DNA of 28,741 nucleotides from Evernia prunastri (lineage: Eukaryota > Ascomycota > Lecanoromycetes > Lecanorales > Parmeliaceae). How positions within the stretch are numbered: position 1 is the stretch's first letter; the number at the start of each line of letters is the position of its first letter. Below, in pieces: positions 8,166-20,135 of this stretch. Location: assembly GCA_003184365.1 (NCBI GenBank), contig NKYR01000226.1:1-28741 (forward strand), written 5' to 3'. A program made the position numbers and the translations under genes. The notes below the pieces were generated by a model that saw only the letters and a program-made list of their open reading frames with translations, did no database searches and was not told the origin of the DNA.

Positions 8166-10624
8166 ATGTGCAAGGTAATGCCTATCTTTTTTTCTGAGAA
8201 CAAATCATAAGTCTACCGCGCATGGCAAGCTAAGCATCGCTCGCCCTTCTCTTTATGTCGCTTTCAAGTATGCACGCCTTGTTGAAGGACTTAAAGGTCG
8301 TTTGAAGTCTTTCTTTGAAGATTGCGTTCCACCTGTGGAGTTATGTAGACTCCGTCACCCTGCTAAGTTCAAGACACATGCTCGCACGACTGTACAGGGG
8401 TAAGCCTCAGCTCTACGTGAAAGCGATGAGGCTAGCTGAGCATTATGTACAGCGTTGTTCCACCTCGTTCGACCTTCAGCCGATGCCTTACAAAGCTTTC
8501 AGACCATCTACCACGCACAGTCATACCAACTTCAAGGCATAAGCCTGGCCCACACGTCTCTAGGTAACGACCGAGACTCTTCTATATATGCCAAAAATGA
8601 TGATACTAATTAGTTATCAGTCTATTGAACGAGGTGGAACTTCAAACCAAAGCTGGAGGTTGCTCCCACCGCATGGTCGCTGCGCAAGACCACCTTTTCC
8701 TCCAGCATGACCTCTACTTCGTTGGAATCACCAAAAGCGTCAACGACTTCAAGATTTTCATTCATCGAGCAAGCGCACTCCTGGATAGGCTGCAAGACCC
8801 GTCTGACAGTCAAGCTGTACGAAACAATAGTGGCTTAGCCGAATATTTCTGTGGTGGCGAATTAAAATGCGACAAGTTTGCTGCTAATCTACAGCGCATA
8901 CTTCGGAGCCTACAGATTATTGCGCTGGAAGCAATTGTACACCACTACCTTAATATAGTTGAGGCTCACATTCTGCACTGGCACCTGTATTGGCAAAAGT
9001 CAAAGCGCATCGGTGAAGGGTGGTTCGCTGAATGGCCCAACAGCCATCGCCCATCAAGTACGACTTGGCCATGGAACATCAAGCCCTCACTCTTGGTCTT
9101 ATGGGGCGTGTGTTGGATGTTCCATGGACCTTCTGGCAACGATAAGAGTAGGCCGACACGCAATCCAAGAGGAGCAGCATATTTAAGCGAGGACTTACGG
9201 ATAGGACCTCTCGCCAGCCAATCACAGCCAAGTCCCCAAATAGATTGTAAGTACATCCTCTAGGCAGCAGGATTATGAAGTCTTCATCATTGACGATATA
9301 TTTTGAATAGATGCTTCCGAAGCCTGGGCTGGCCCTGCTTCAAATATTTATCCCGACTATTCATGGCTGGACCCAACACGAGCAGGCGTTGCGCGCCGCG
9401 CTAATAATCATGGTGAGTCACACGCGCAGTCATGGGACCAGATGCCTATGACTAAACTTTTCTATGAGACATCGGCATCGCAGCTCTTGATACGCTGTCT
9501 ACCTCGTACGCGCCTAGCGTATCTCCGTTCCCTTATATATCTGCTCCATTAAGCTCTTCCTCCGACCTCTATCTGACCTCCACAAACACGTGGCCTTATT
9601 CGCAAGGCACCAACCTTATTTCATCTCCAGCATACGCACCCAGCCACCCTCATTTGCAGACTCAGTTGCCTTTCGACCCAACAGGAGGCGTAGGAACAAC
9701 ACCGCAACAACCTGACCGAAGTCATACAGTCCAACCCTATGCCCAGCGAATCCAGACGGCGAATACCGCGAATCCTCAACAGGCAGCTGGGAGCCTTGGG
9801 AGCCTTGCTTTCGGGCTCGGGTTGCACATGAAGGATATGCAAGACTATCCCAGCCCTAGCAGCAGTACCTCAGGGCAAACAACCTCGTCATATCTTTCTG
9901 TACTCCCGCCAAATGCACTAAGCACTGGCATAGCTTTGATGCCATCTCCGAGTGTGGCAGAGAGTACGGGCTCTCGTCAAAGTAGCCGCAGGTCTCAAGA
10001 ACCTCCTCGAAATGCAGAAGGCTTGCTGTACTGCGACCACGCGGAACATGCACAGCAGCAGCCCCCTGTATTTTCGAGGAAGTGCGAATGGAGGTAAGTC
10101 AACGTACGCTATCTCAGAGACTATCGAAATATGCACGCTAACATCCTGGTCATAGAAAGCACATGGACAAGCACGAGAGACCCTACGTCTGCGAAGAGCC
10201 CGAATGCGAGAACCGCGGCTTCACCTACTCCGGCGGTTTGACTCGTCATCAACGAGAAGTACATCACCAGCACGGCGGGCCTAAAGCATCCTGCATGTGC
10301 CCGTTTCCAGATTGCAAGAGGCATGTTGGCGTAGGATTCTCACGCAAGGAAAACCTGGCTGAACACCTGCGCCGGGTCCACAGAGACGCTGACGCCGATC
10401 AGCCGCGGAAAGAAGATCCTTCAGAGAGTGCACCAAATCTGACATCTGGGGCTTCGGCGACCGGGAGAAAGCGTAAGAGAGCCGTTCCGGACAAGGATGA
10501 CGACGGTGAAGAGAACCTCGAGCAGGAGGTGAAGAAATTGAGGAAGGAACTACAAGAGAAAGACGAAAGGTTGGAGAAGTTGGAAAGACAGGTGCAGGTG
10601 CTGATGAGAGGTCAAAAGCCATAA
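8166..10624 (+). CDS. C2H2 zinc-finger protein with C-terminal coiled coil
   Basis: Probable transcription factor. The 3' exons are firm: 8621-9246, 9311-9412, 9484-10093 and 10156-10624. Their introns, 9247-9310, 9413-9483 and 10094-10155, have GTRAGT donors and keep phase; the last has a gctaac branch site. Order of parts: a helical N-terminal region with no name I can give, a Ser/Gln-rich linker, finger 1 (YCDHAEH...KHMDKH), finger 2 (YVCEEPECENRGF...H-x4-H), finger 3 (CMCPFPDC...HLRRVH), a basic GRKRKRA nuclear signal, then a charged coiled coil ending at QVQVLMRGQKP. In finger 1 the second Cys position is His. Upstream exons (to 8399, and 8453-8563) are tentative. The start is unresolved; ATG at 8166 with a 37-nt intron is one candidate. 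Confidence 0.75.
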
Positions 10625-11971
10625 ACTGTACGATGGATGAGTGTTTTCGACATCATTGGGAGCGAGGCGTTGGGGCGTCTGGGATAGACTCCTCTCTCTC
10701 TTTTTCTTGGGTTGGATGTGACAATTTTGTTGCTCGAGGTCGGCGAGCCCGAGACTGCGGTGACCATGCGTGCGTGACAGCGATACTGTATGCTAGACAC
10801 CTTTCTCTCTTGCTTTAAGACAGGGCCTCTTGATGAGGTTCCAAGAAGACCTGGCGCATAATACCAAATCGATAAAGCTGTGAACATTTGCTACAAGTCC
10901 ATATCCACTCCATCTATCACTATTGTGTACACTGTATGGAACATGTACAGAAGCTTCTGGGTAATCCCAAAATCATAGTCAAGCAGTGCCGCTTGCCATC
11001 GCTCAAACCATGCCCCCGTTATTGCCGACACCAAACCGGAATTTCATGATATTAAAACAGGAGCACTACAGTGATGGACCATCTCCATCGACGTAGCCTT
11101 CTCCCATCCCCAGCTTGTCGTTTTCGTTCCCAGCCAAACAGCCTTTATTACATATTTTTTTATTTTAGAGACTGGCAAAGGCTACACCCGTAGACCATGT
11201 TCGTAGAGGACTCGAACCCCTCCTTCTTTGTCTTTACGCAGTTTTAGCATACTGCCGCGCAAATATTGTACGATCGTTAAGTGATCTGACTGATGATCTA
11301 TTCCTCTTACGAGTCGAAGTAACGAACGAGATGAACGATACAATAGATATAGCCTCGGAATTTAGTGGTTGATGGGATAAACAAACCAGCTCAATAAGTT
11401 GAGCTCAGCCTTTTAGATAGGGCTGAGAAAGTCTACCTTATTTCGATCGAAAATTACTCGACCGAGTTGACCTTGCCATCCGAATTCTCATTGGACTCCT
11501 CTCCAGCCTTTCATCAACTGCGAATGGTATACGAAGTGGTAATGGATTCCTCGCATATCTTTATCTTTGTCCGAAAGCGCAAAATAGCCGAGGTGAGGGA
11601 CGCAAAATTGTCCGCTTCCGGTGGCTCTCTTTGTCCCAGCTGCCATGCTATTCCGACATGTGCACAAGAAACTCGAGATCTCCCTTTTGGTTGACTGCAA
11701 GCACAGTAAGCTGGCGCGCCCAAAATCTAGGGTGGGGTAAATTTTGCCTTCGCGTTGTCTCAGCGTCTTGAATTCAAGACAAAGGATTTCTCTGCACCTG
11801 GTCAATCTTTTTTATCCACTCCGAGATTTTACACGTAAGATTGCACTTCTGATGCCTAGTCTTCCATTTTACAGTATGGCGCGGTGCGGACAGAATAATA
11901 GTTGAACCAAACTTTGGTCAGAGGTGCGAACGGCGTGGGACGACTGTAAAGGGACTGGTGTTTACACCAAC
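10625..11971. other. 1.35-kb intergenic stretch, no gene seen
   Basis: Between the zinc-finger gene and the DUF3433 gene on the same strand. No frame looks coding. It contains an A/T-rich run (tacatattttttattttaga, about 11150-11169) and a short tRNA T-arm look-alike on the minus strand (11205-11221) that does not extend to a tRNA. The final part presumably holds the promoter of the next gene. Confidence 0.5.
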
Positions 11972-14900
11972 ATGAACGAGAACGAACAGAAGCCATCTTT
12001 ATCCGGTGACACAAGATCACACTCACCCGCGTCAGTCATCAGCCGCTTCAGCTATGAGGAATACCAAGACTCCAACATCGGGGAATCCCCTCATACCGGA
12101 CATGAGTCAACAGCTTCACGTAGAAGCAGCATTTCGGCATCCTCCCAGCCGTCTCCAAATCATATCGGTCTGGCGAGACCTCTCTCGGCGGCAATGATAT
12201 CGTCCAACGACCGTTTCACTTCATCAGCATCAGCAACGCCGGATCTACCAAGAGGGCATGGGCTTGGCTCTACCGAGCAGATCGTTAGTAAAAAGAATTC
12301 AGAAGTCACAGCAGAGCCATAAAACCAGCAGGAGAAACGAAGCGACAAAGGAAGGGAACCACCAATGTGGAATCCCTTTTGGCTATGGCGGACAACTCTC
12401 ATGGGATTCACATTCGTACTAATCTTGCTGGTCGCGGTTCTGGTTATCCTTTATCACTTCTCGAATCTACACCATGGTCTAAGCGCTCAGTCCTCTAGTA
12501 ACCATTACAGCTGGACCTACGGACCTACAGCTGGTGAGTTGATCTTCAACCAAGATAGGACGCCAAATACTAATGGTACCAGTATTCACGATCCTACTCT
12601 GTGTATGGCGGCAGGTCGATTACTACTGCAAGATCCTTCTACCTTGGAAGGAGATGCGGGGCCAACCAGCGACCCCTGAAAGAAGTGTAGTCCTAGACTA
12701 CATCTCCCAGAGTCCCATAAACTGCTTCTTGGCCGCATGGAATAACGGGCACTGGGCAGTGGTAGCTACAAATTTTGGTTCATGGTTATTGATACTGATT
12801 GTTGGTTTCCTGTCAAGATTTCGTTCGAATCTGCTGACTCCTCGAATAGACAATCTTTTCCGCGGGTCTCCTCGTTCTGGGTCCCACATACATAACCGAT
12901 CCCAATGCCACACTGATCGCGCGAACCCAATTTGGCCCCTACAGTGGCCCCTCTATCCAGAACCTCCCTGCTACCCCTTGGAACACATACTACAGTATCC
13001 TTGAACACGGAATGGGATATCCCGACGGCACCTCGAAAAATGCTGCTTTCCAGTCCATCGAAGCAAGAGACGCCATACCACGCAATGCAACAATAACCGC
13101 TACTGTGTCGGCCTTCTTTCCTCAGCTGGACTGCCAAGTTGCAGAGATCCAGCATAGTCTTACAACAAATTTTAGTGCCGATGCCCCGGGTCCTGCCTTT
13201 GGTATTGTCCTCAGTAGTGTATCGTGTACCCGGTCAATCATCAAGAGCCTCTGTGATTCTCAAACGCAAGACTGTCCATCCCAGGCATTCGTCTATGACA
13301 TGTATACTTTAGATGGCATGTTCTCGAATGACGACTGCCAAATAGGGTCTGATGATGCGTACATTTTCTTCGTCATTGGAGACGTTCGCTACCAGCAAAA
13401 CGCATCTTCCGGCAGCGATCCCTCACAAGGTGTTAGCATTGCGGATATCTCGGGCCTCATATGCAAACCTAGTTATGCAATCGGTTCGGGTCAGCTTGTG
13501 TTGAACCCTGATCTAGTGGGAACTCCAGCTGGTGCTGGCATCTCCAGAGCAGGAAGCTCACCCAAGACTATGCAGCCAGGGTTCACCAACTCAAACCTTA
13601 CAAGCATTTGGTATGAGACTTTAAGTGCTACCGGTGCTTTATATAACAATGATACAGACGTCAACGAGGTGCTGTTTCGCTTCATGGCGGATGCAAACAA
13701 CCATTCAGGTATTGAAGTGCTACTTGATCCATCAGTGCAGTCTGCTGCCGCTACAGCCGTCTTTACTGCCGTGATGGCACAAGTCGCAAGAGAGTACCTG
13801 TTGGCGCCCTCTCATGCCACATTGCAGGGTCATGTCGCCTACATTGAGAATCGCCTTCATGTACGAGGTTTGTCCGTGTGGCTTGTCGTCGTGGGACTTA
13901 TTCTCTTAATTGGCACAGCGGTTGTAGTCTTGGTGTACAGGCCATACGGCGTTGTACCACGGAACCCCAACTCGATCGCTGCTATGAGCACAATCTTGGC
14001 CTCCAGTGACAAGTTCAGAGACTCGTTACAAAGCACTGGTCATTTGCCAAATGATGCTCTTCAGGAACGCCTTTCAAGCAACTTTTACCAAACGACAGTC
14101 TCCCGCGCGAATGATTTGTTCATGATTGAGCCTCAGGAAGCATCGAATTGGCCACTACGGTCGTCACGACTCTCTAGATTGATGCGAACATCGATAGTGT
14201 CGCCTTCGCGAAGTTCTAACCATCACCGCGGGAAATCCGACTCAGCAGTACTGGACAACTCACAAAGCGCATGGTGGCGGCCTTGCACTGTTGGAATACC
14301 TGTCATTTTGCTCACGCTTGCTCTTGCCATCGTCACAATCGTAATACTGGAGATTATTCAACAGTATTCGAACAAACATGATGGGCTTGTCGACATTCCA
14401 GACGTCCTAGCCAGCGCTAATGCGTTATCCAGTTATTTGCCTGCGGCATTCATGATGGTGGTGTCGATCATATTCAATTCTGTCGACTTCACCGTAATGA
14501 TCTTTGCGCCCTATAGCGCTCTAGCCAAAGGAAACTCACCTGCTCGCATAAGCATTTTGAGCCATTACTTGGGTAAGATCCCTGTACTTGGCCTCTTCCA
14601 GGCTTTAATCGTCCGTCAATGGGCGGTAGTCTTCTCTACAACTGCTGCTATTGTCGGAAGTTTCCTGACTGTCATCGTTTCTGGACTTTACATTTCCAAT
14701 GTTGTAGCAGGGTCCTCCGACGTATCTCTTCAACAGACCGACAGATTCAATCTCAGTTGGACCAACAGTGTCAATAACGACTCAAATGCTGGCACCATGT
14801 TTGCTTCAATTGAAAATTCTAATATTTCTTATCCAAAATTTACCTACGATGAACTGGCCTTGCCGACAGTCCAATTATCAAACCAGAATAAAGCGACCCA

Positions 14901-16092
14901 AGATAAGCTACAAATACGGCTTCCCGCAACACGAACGACTCTGAATTGTACAGTCGTCCCTGCGCAAGGTATCAACGTATCAACAAGTAATGGGGAGCCA
15001 TACGGTCAAGCGAACGTCACCGTCCAAGCACCATTACCAGCCAACTGTCTCCTTGGAGGACCTGCAGACGATGACACTTCCATCACCTTCAGCAACAATT
15101 TCCAGATGCCTCTCATGAAACGAGCACTGAGTGGATTCTATGGTGGAATAGTACTAGACCTCCATGTCGCTCCTTCATTTGGAGATAGTCTAGATTTCCA
15201 AAGCTATGGGGATGGTGCAGGAAGTAGCGAAGCAGATAATCCGCCAGGTTGTCCTTCTCTTGGCTTCATTTTCGGGTACTTTACGATTGGTGACGACACA
15301 AGCAATAACGCCACGGCTCTCATATGCAGCCAACTGGCGGAAGAAGTCGAAACCGAGACACTCTTCCTCCTGCCAAGCCTGGACCTGGACTCTAGCAATC
15401 CACCGATACCAGACGAGAGTACATCCAAGTATCTGGCCAATCAGACCGGTGCACTCCCGTATCGCATCCAAGTCGCCTTCGATACTGAGGTCACAGCATA
15501 TAATGGTACCAGCCCATTCCAACCCGGTGGTCAAGCAGCGTTAGACCCTTTCTTCCAAGCGCTGCTCTACGGCCAAGACTATGTCGATCCTACATCACTC
15601 GTAGGGTCCGGTAGCACTGATCGCCTGATCAATGAAACCAACCATGTTTACCGTAGATACATGGCTCAAGCTATAAATAGCAATATGCGGCAAAGTCTGG
15701 GTCCTGCAGATCGAATTGCATTGAACGCCACGCTCATTGATCCGAAGAAAACTCGCCTTGCGCAGGACGGGGCCTCCAAAATCGTACTCCAGGTGCTTTT
15801 GGCCGTAATGTTTGTCTGCGGCGCAGCTGCTTACCTTTTGCTGAACACGAAAGAAGTGCTACCACACAGTCCGACGTCAATTGCCGGTGTAGCTAGTCTA
15901 CTAGCAGGGAGCGAGCTGGTAGATAGGAGCTTCGTGCCAAGGGGATCGGACTGGATGAGTGACAAGGAGTTGGGAAGGGAGTCCATCTTCAAAGGGGAGC
16001 TTTTCGGTTTGGGGTGGTGGGAGGGTGCGGAAGAAGGAAAAGGCGGAAGGAGGTTCGGGATTGGTATTGGCAAAGCGGAGAGAAGAATATGA
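11972..16092 (+). CDS. DUF3433-type fungal multi-pass membrane protein
   Basis: Large membrane protein of unknown function with two DUF3433-like halves. Four exons: 11972-12283, 12329-12533, 12583-12800 and 12850-16092. The introns are 45, 49 and 49 nt; the second has a tactaat and the third a ctgac branch site. Together the exons give 1325 aa. The first intron removes an in-frame TAA (12320). The N-terminus (about 120 residues) is Ser-rich and cytosolic-looking. A membrane helix follows (FTFVLILLVAVLVILYHF), then WRQVDYYCKILLPW, a second helix region (GSWLLILITIFSAGLLVL), a long Asn-glycosylation-rich lumenal or outer part, a helix (WLVVVGLILLIGTAVVVLVY), and the second half from WWRPCTVGIPVILLTLAL. 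The last helix is near 15787-15840. Start: first ATG before the Ser-rich exon. Confidence 0.88.
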
Positions 16093-16166
16093 CTACTTGT
16101 TGTTGATTCGATATCCACCGATTTATATTTTTCGTAGATAACGTAAATGGATCTGACGTATTCCGT

Positions 16167-16172
16167 CACGTG
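16167..16172. promoter_or_regulatory. CACGTG E-box in palindrome tcacgtga
   Basis: A perfect 8-bp palindrome tcacgtga (16166-16173), with a CRE-like tgacgta just upstream. It lies between the DUF3433 stop and the inverted repeat, about 320 bp before the SDR start. bHLH factors bind this motif in fungi; function here is inferred only. Confidence 0.25.
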
Positions 16173-16193
16173 ACCCTGCCTGCACTAGGCCTT

Positions 16194-16450
16194 CACTCCC
16201 CCCCGGCGAAATTGATTGCCGATTTCAGCCCTACTAGCAACCACGAAAACATTCAATTTGTATACGACTAATTACCACAAATATGACTTAGTAGCTACTC
16301 TAGCATCGGTTCTAAGCTTCATATATCTATTAGGCATTCCATAATATGATTTTTGACTGTGATTGTAGACTCGTTTGGGGTGGTAAACAAATAAGTTGGT
16401 AGGGTTGCGATAGGGCTGAAATCGGCAATCAATTTCGCCGGGGGGGAGTG
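16194..16450. repeat. Perfect 40-bp inverted repeat with 177-bp loop
   Basis: 16194-16233 is the exact reverse complement of 16411-16450, including a C7/G7 run. Just inside the arms the match continues imperfectly (gcaacc, atttgt). The 177-bp loop is AT-rich and non-coding. Both outer flanks carry cttca (16191-16195, overlapping the left arm, and 16451-16455), which could be an unresolved target-site remnant. The form suits a MITE or foldback element, or a transcribed hairpin. The right arm ends 42 bp before the SDR start codon. Confidence 0.85.
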
Positions 16451-16492
16451 CTTCACCGTGCCGAAAAGTGTCACAAGCGTCCTTCATCAACT

Positions 16493-17627
16493 ATGCTCAC
16501 TACAGACTTTTCCAATCATCTCGCCCTGGTCACTGGAGCCACAGGCGGCATCGGCTCCGCCACCTGCCTCGCCCTCGCCTCCCTCGGCTGTTCCATCGCC
16601 GTCCATTTCAACTCCGCCGCTCCAACCGCCGAATCCCTCGCCGCCCAACTACGCACCAAATACAACGTCAAAGCCAAACATTTCCAAGCGGACCTCAGCA
16701 ACTATGACGGCGTCAGAGAATTGCATCAGAATGTCGTTCGAGAAATGGGCCCCCCGACCATCTTGTTCAACAATGCAGGCCTGACGGCCGGCAAGCACGG
16801 CGTGAAGGACATCACTGAGATCTCGGTTGAGGTCTTCGAGGAGACCTGGCGGGCCAATTGCGGCTCGGCGTACTTGCTGATGCAGCTCTGTGTCCCCGCC
16901 ATGGAAAAAGCGGGCTGGGGGAGGGTAATTTTCTGCTCGAGCGTGGCGGCGTTCACGGGGGGCGTTGTGGGACCGCATTACGCGTACGGCATTCCATGCA
17001 TTTCATCATCTATCGAACTTTGAAAAATCAACCGCTGCACAGGGGATGGGGCTGGGTTGCTTGTGCCGACTTAGCTGATTTTATCCGTCAAAATCACAGG
17101 TCGTCGAAGTCGGCGCTGCACGGCTTGATCCATTGGCTGAGTCAGCAGTATGGACCGAAGGGCATCACGGCGAACGGGGTGGCGCCGGCGCTGATCAGGG
17201 ACACGAAGATGCTGCCAGGGAATCCGGAGGAGTTGGCGAAGAGTAGGTGCAGAGCGGTTTGATGAGGGGGAGGAGGTGGATGCTTCGTTTCGTGGATTGG
17301 CTGGCTGACTGACTGGTGCATGATGCAGAGATCCCGATTGGGGTGCTGGGCACCCCGGAGGAGGTTGCGGAGACGGTGCTTTGGTTGTACGTATCCTCTG
17401 GAGCTAGCATCCCCCTTTTTCAAATCAATGCCACGGCCGGAGTCGCGAGGTCTGTTTTTTGCGGGGATAATGATATGGGGGTTTTTTACCAGTCCCGATG
17501 TCTTGTTGGAGTGCTTTACTTTATCGCTTGGGAAAGTCGTGCTGACTCGGGAACATCGCATAGGGTCAAGACGGGCTATGTCACGAACAAGGTCATAGGA
17601 GTAGACGGAGGCATGTTTCCGCAATGA
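16493..17627 (+). CDS. Short-chain dehydrogenase, FabG-like reductase
   Basis: Classical SDR of 251 aa, probably NAD(P)H-dependent and close to 3-oxoacyl-ACP reductases; the substrate is unknown. Four exons: 16493-16983, 17100-17242, 17329-17386 and 17564-17627, with introns of 116, 86 and 177 nt, all with CTGAY branch sites. Landmarks are the TGATGGIG cofactor motif (14-21), NNAG (93-96), the catalytic Ser in CSSVAA (about 150), and YASSK (Y163, K167). The YASSK motif exists only after splicing at 16984/17099. Joins give AKKIPIGVLGTPEEV and LWLVKTGYVTNKVIGVDGG, both conserved in the family. The gene is strongly GC-rich in exon 1. A perfect inverted repeat ends 42 bp upstream of the ATG and may affect its expression. 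Confidence 0.9.
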
Positions 17628-17959
17628 GAGTACCAAGAATCGCACAGTCACCATCCAACGTCAACTTTTCTAGAAACAATTTTTTCGTATTCGTTGCGAT
17701 TTGCCTCTGTCAATCTACTACCGTTTGATAACACTCAGTGAATCTGGCATCAATGTAGATTCCCCGAAACTGCTATCTACCAGTTGCCCAATCGTGCATC
17801 TCTTTATCTCCCGGCACTCCAGCAAGAAAAACCCTCTGGGAATGCCCCCCGTTCTGGTCCAACCGTCGCTGTTGCACACACACCAACTCTCAGCTCTAGT
17901 CGCATACGAGCTGTAAACATGTCTTCTCTCACTCGGCAATGCGCAGCCCAGCCCTCTCT

Positions 17960-17976
17960 CCCCCCCCCCCCCCCCC
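17960..17976. repeat. C17 homopolymer
   Basis: Seventeen consecutive C residues directly seen. The length is likely unstable and prone to sequencing error. Confidence 0.9.
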
Positions 17977-18285
17977 ACTAATGGTATGCCCACTAGTCCC
18001 AAAAAATACTGCCATCCTTAACACCATCCAGTTGACACAAAAACCGTCGAACCCCTCACCACTAATCTCTCGCACCCATCCCATTCCCGCAACTTGCCAA
18101 AAAGGGAGCCGTCGAGATCAGGCGTCGCCCGATTCTTACGCGACGGGCGCGAGGATCACGGGCGGATTTTTGGAAACAGGTAGTGAGTTGTGTATGGTGT
18201 TTGGAGGGCATGGTTCGGTTTGGTATGGTCGGTGGGAGATTGAGGAGGTAGTGGGGTTTTGTTCAGGCTGCGTGCGGAGTTTATT

Positions 18286-18320
18286 GTTGGATTGGATTGG
18301 GTTGGGTTGGGTTGGATTGG
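18286..18320 (+). repeat. Pentanucleotide microsatellite (RTTGG)7
   Basis: Seven uninterrupted units of GTTGG or ATTGG, directly followed by a G-quadruplex motif. Units alternate only in the first base. Confidence 0.9.
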
Positions 18321-18325
18321 GCGGT

Positions 18326-18352
18326 GGGGATGCGGGGTGTGGGGATGGGGGG
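18326..18352 (+). other. G-quadruplex-forming motif with four G4+ runs
   Basis: Four G-runs of at least four (18326-18329, 18334-18337, 18341-18344, 18347-18352) are separated by loops of 4, 3 and 2 bases. By standard rules this is a strong intramolecular quadruplex candidate on the plus strand. No gene is close enough to assign a role. Confidence 0.7.
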
Positions 18353-20135
18353 TCTGTTTCTGAATTGTGATGGGGGTGGCTGTGTGGATATGGCAGCTGG
18401 TAGTGCGGTGGCTTGATCGGAGAGAGTCGTGCAGAGGAGGTTGGGGGGAGGGAAGAAGGGGGAGGGAAGAGCTTGGTGTTTGAGTGATGTGAGAGTCTTC
18501 TACAAGGGTATGGAAACATTGAGGGAGGGAGGGAAACAGTCGTGGCTACCCACGAGGGCGAATGGAGGGCTCAAAAACCTAGCACCATAGCTATGTCCAT
18601 ATGAGCAAGCCTGTGTGTGTGCTCATCGCTGATTCCATAGACAGTCAGCGTACGCCTCAAAAATAATGATATACAAATCCCGGATTATTTTTACGGGATA
18701 TTTTTTTTGTGGGACGAATCTATAGAATATTTTCAACCCACAACTCGTGCGCCAAAGCTTTTCCTTCTCAAAGGTCCCTCGTCGTCACGTCATGGCAGCC
18801 GCGCTCTACGAATCATGTGTGGAATCTGGCACCTTCAGGTACAAGGACGCGCCTAGTAATCATAAGCCTGGGTTCAGAGCGAGCCGCACCGTGGAAAGTC
18901 GCCTGCGGGGCAATGCAAGGAAATGCTTTTCTAATGTTGCATGGAACGCGGGATTAGAAGTTCTTTTGTGTCTTCGGCAGGCTCTAGGTCAAAGGCAGCG
19001 TGTGTCTTTATGCATATGCGGTGTATCCATGCTTGGATTGGTCTGTCTGCCTGTGTGAGATTTGAGGAGAGATCGAATGTGGCGTGCCTGTCTAGCAAGC
19101 GAGCTCCGAAATGTGGGTCCGGTGTTTTAGTCGAAACGAAGATTATTTCGTAGTGAAGGGTTTTCCATCCGAGTGCTGCTCTGGGTCTCTGTTCATTTCT
19201 CCACAGAGCGTGGACGGATTGTTTCTCAATGACGTACTTAGTCAGGAGTGGCTGTGAATAATGGGTCCCTTGCAATTCACTGAGACGAAACGGGGGCTTT
19301 TGCCTGCTTGCCACCATAATTCAGTTCCAATTTCCGAGAGTGATCGTCATTGGCTACCATAACCGTGCAAGGATCCGCAAAGGAATGCACCCCTCGTGAT
19401 CGTAAGCTCCGATTATTTTTGGGGGATTCTGAGGCGCCTTGGTGTCAAGGCCGCCGGGGGAAGGGGGGGGAGGGGCGTCCTTCAGCTCGAGCAATTTTGG
19501 AGCCGCACTAGTGCAGGGATCTTATCTGTGAATCTTGGAGGTGAAGTCGTCCGCCATTTTTGTCATGTGAAGGGCGGCTGTGTCACCACCTTGCCACCGT
19601 GACCTCCGTGCCAAGGATGACGGGCTTCGGCATCTTTGATTGGGAGTGACAAGCGTGGAGAACTCCACCATACCACCTGCTAACAATCACTTTGGGCGGT
19701 AAGATTGAGGATCCGAGATATTTTGCACCGTAGAAAACTCCTCGAGCTTCGTTTGCTCCAGGTCCCGAAACATTCATTCGTGGGAATTTGTTAGGCGCGA
19801 GAGCACCGACGAGGCAAAGGGTAGTGTTTCGGGTACATGCAGTGGTGTATACTCTATGCGGATATTGTCCATTTTTGTAGATTAAGGCTGTGAAGGGTTT
19901 TTCGTCCATTACCCCACCATGTTTCATCTCCGACTGTGATTGTTTAAGCCGGTGTTGCTCAAAAGACTATTGGTCAAAACTGCGGTGCAGACATCCTTTA
20001 TACCGCACTAGCTGTTAAAACTTGGGCGTGAAGACAGTCTCCAGTTTTATTCCTCGCCTTCTCTTGTAATATCGGGTTGATTTGAAGCCACGCTTTCTCT
20101 TTAGAAGTCAGATAGGTACTGAGACCAATATCAGC

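Larger units (their letters stand above)
17628..20135. other. 2.5-kb stretch with simple repeats, no convincing gene
   Basis: No recognisable protein. Minus-strand frames at 18136-18519 (Pro/Ser low complexity) and 19583-19927 (about 114 codons, no known domain) are open, but nothing supports expression. The stretch holds a C17 run (17960-17976), a pentanucleotide repeat (18286-18320), a G-quadruplex motif (18326-18352) and a G-rich run near 19459-19475. The plus strand is strongly G/T-biased between about 18180 and 18540. Confidence 0.5.

Noticed and set aside
11205..11221. tRNA T-arm look-alike on the minus strand (aggggttcgagtcctct)
   Set aside because: The 5-bp stem and TTCGAGT loop fit a T-arm, and a hairpin with gctaa lies upstream. 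However, there is no D-arm consensus, no matching 7-bp acceptor stem at normal distance, and the anticodon loop would be 8 nt. Not called as a tRNA.
15190..15534. Minus-strand ORFs over 100 codons within the DUF3433 gene
   Set aside because: Shadows of the long coding exon; no independent signals.
17024..17627. Separate short ORFs downstream of the SDR first exon
   Set aside because: They are exons 2-4 of the same SDR gene once introns at 16984-17099, 17243-17328 and 17387-17563 are removed.
18136..18519. Minus-strand 127-codon Pro/Ser-rich frame
   Set aside because: Low-complexity by-product of the G/T-biased strand and simple repeats; no start context, domain or splice signals.
19583..19927. 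Minus-strand 114-codon frame
   Set aside because: No recognisable domain, no neighbouring exon and ordinary length for chance; left in the intergenic entry.
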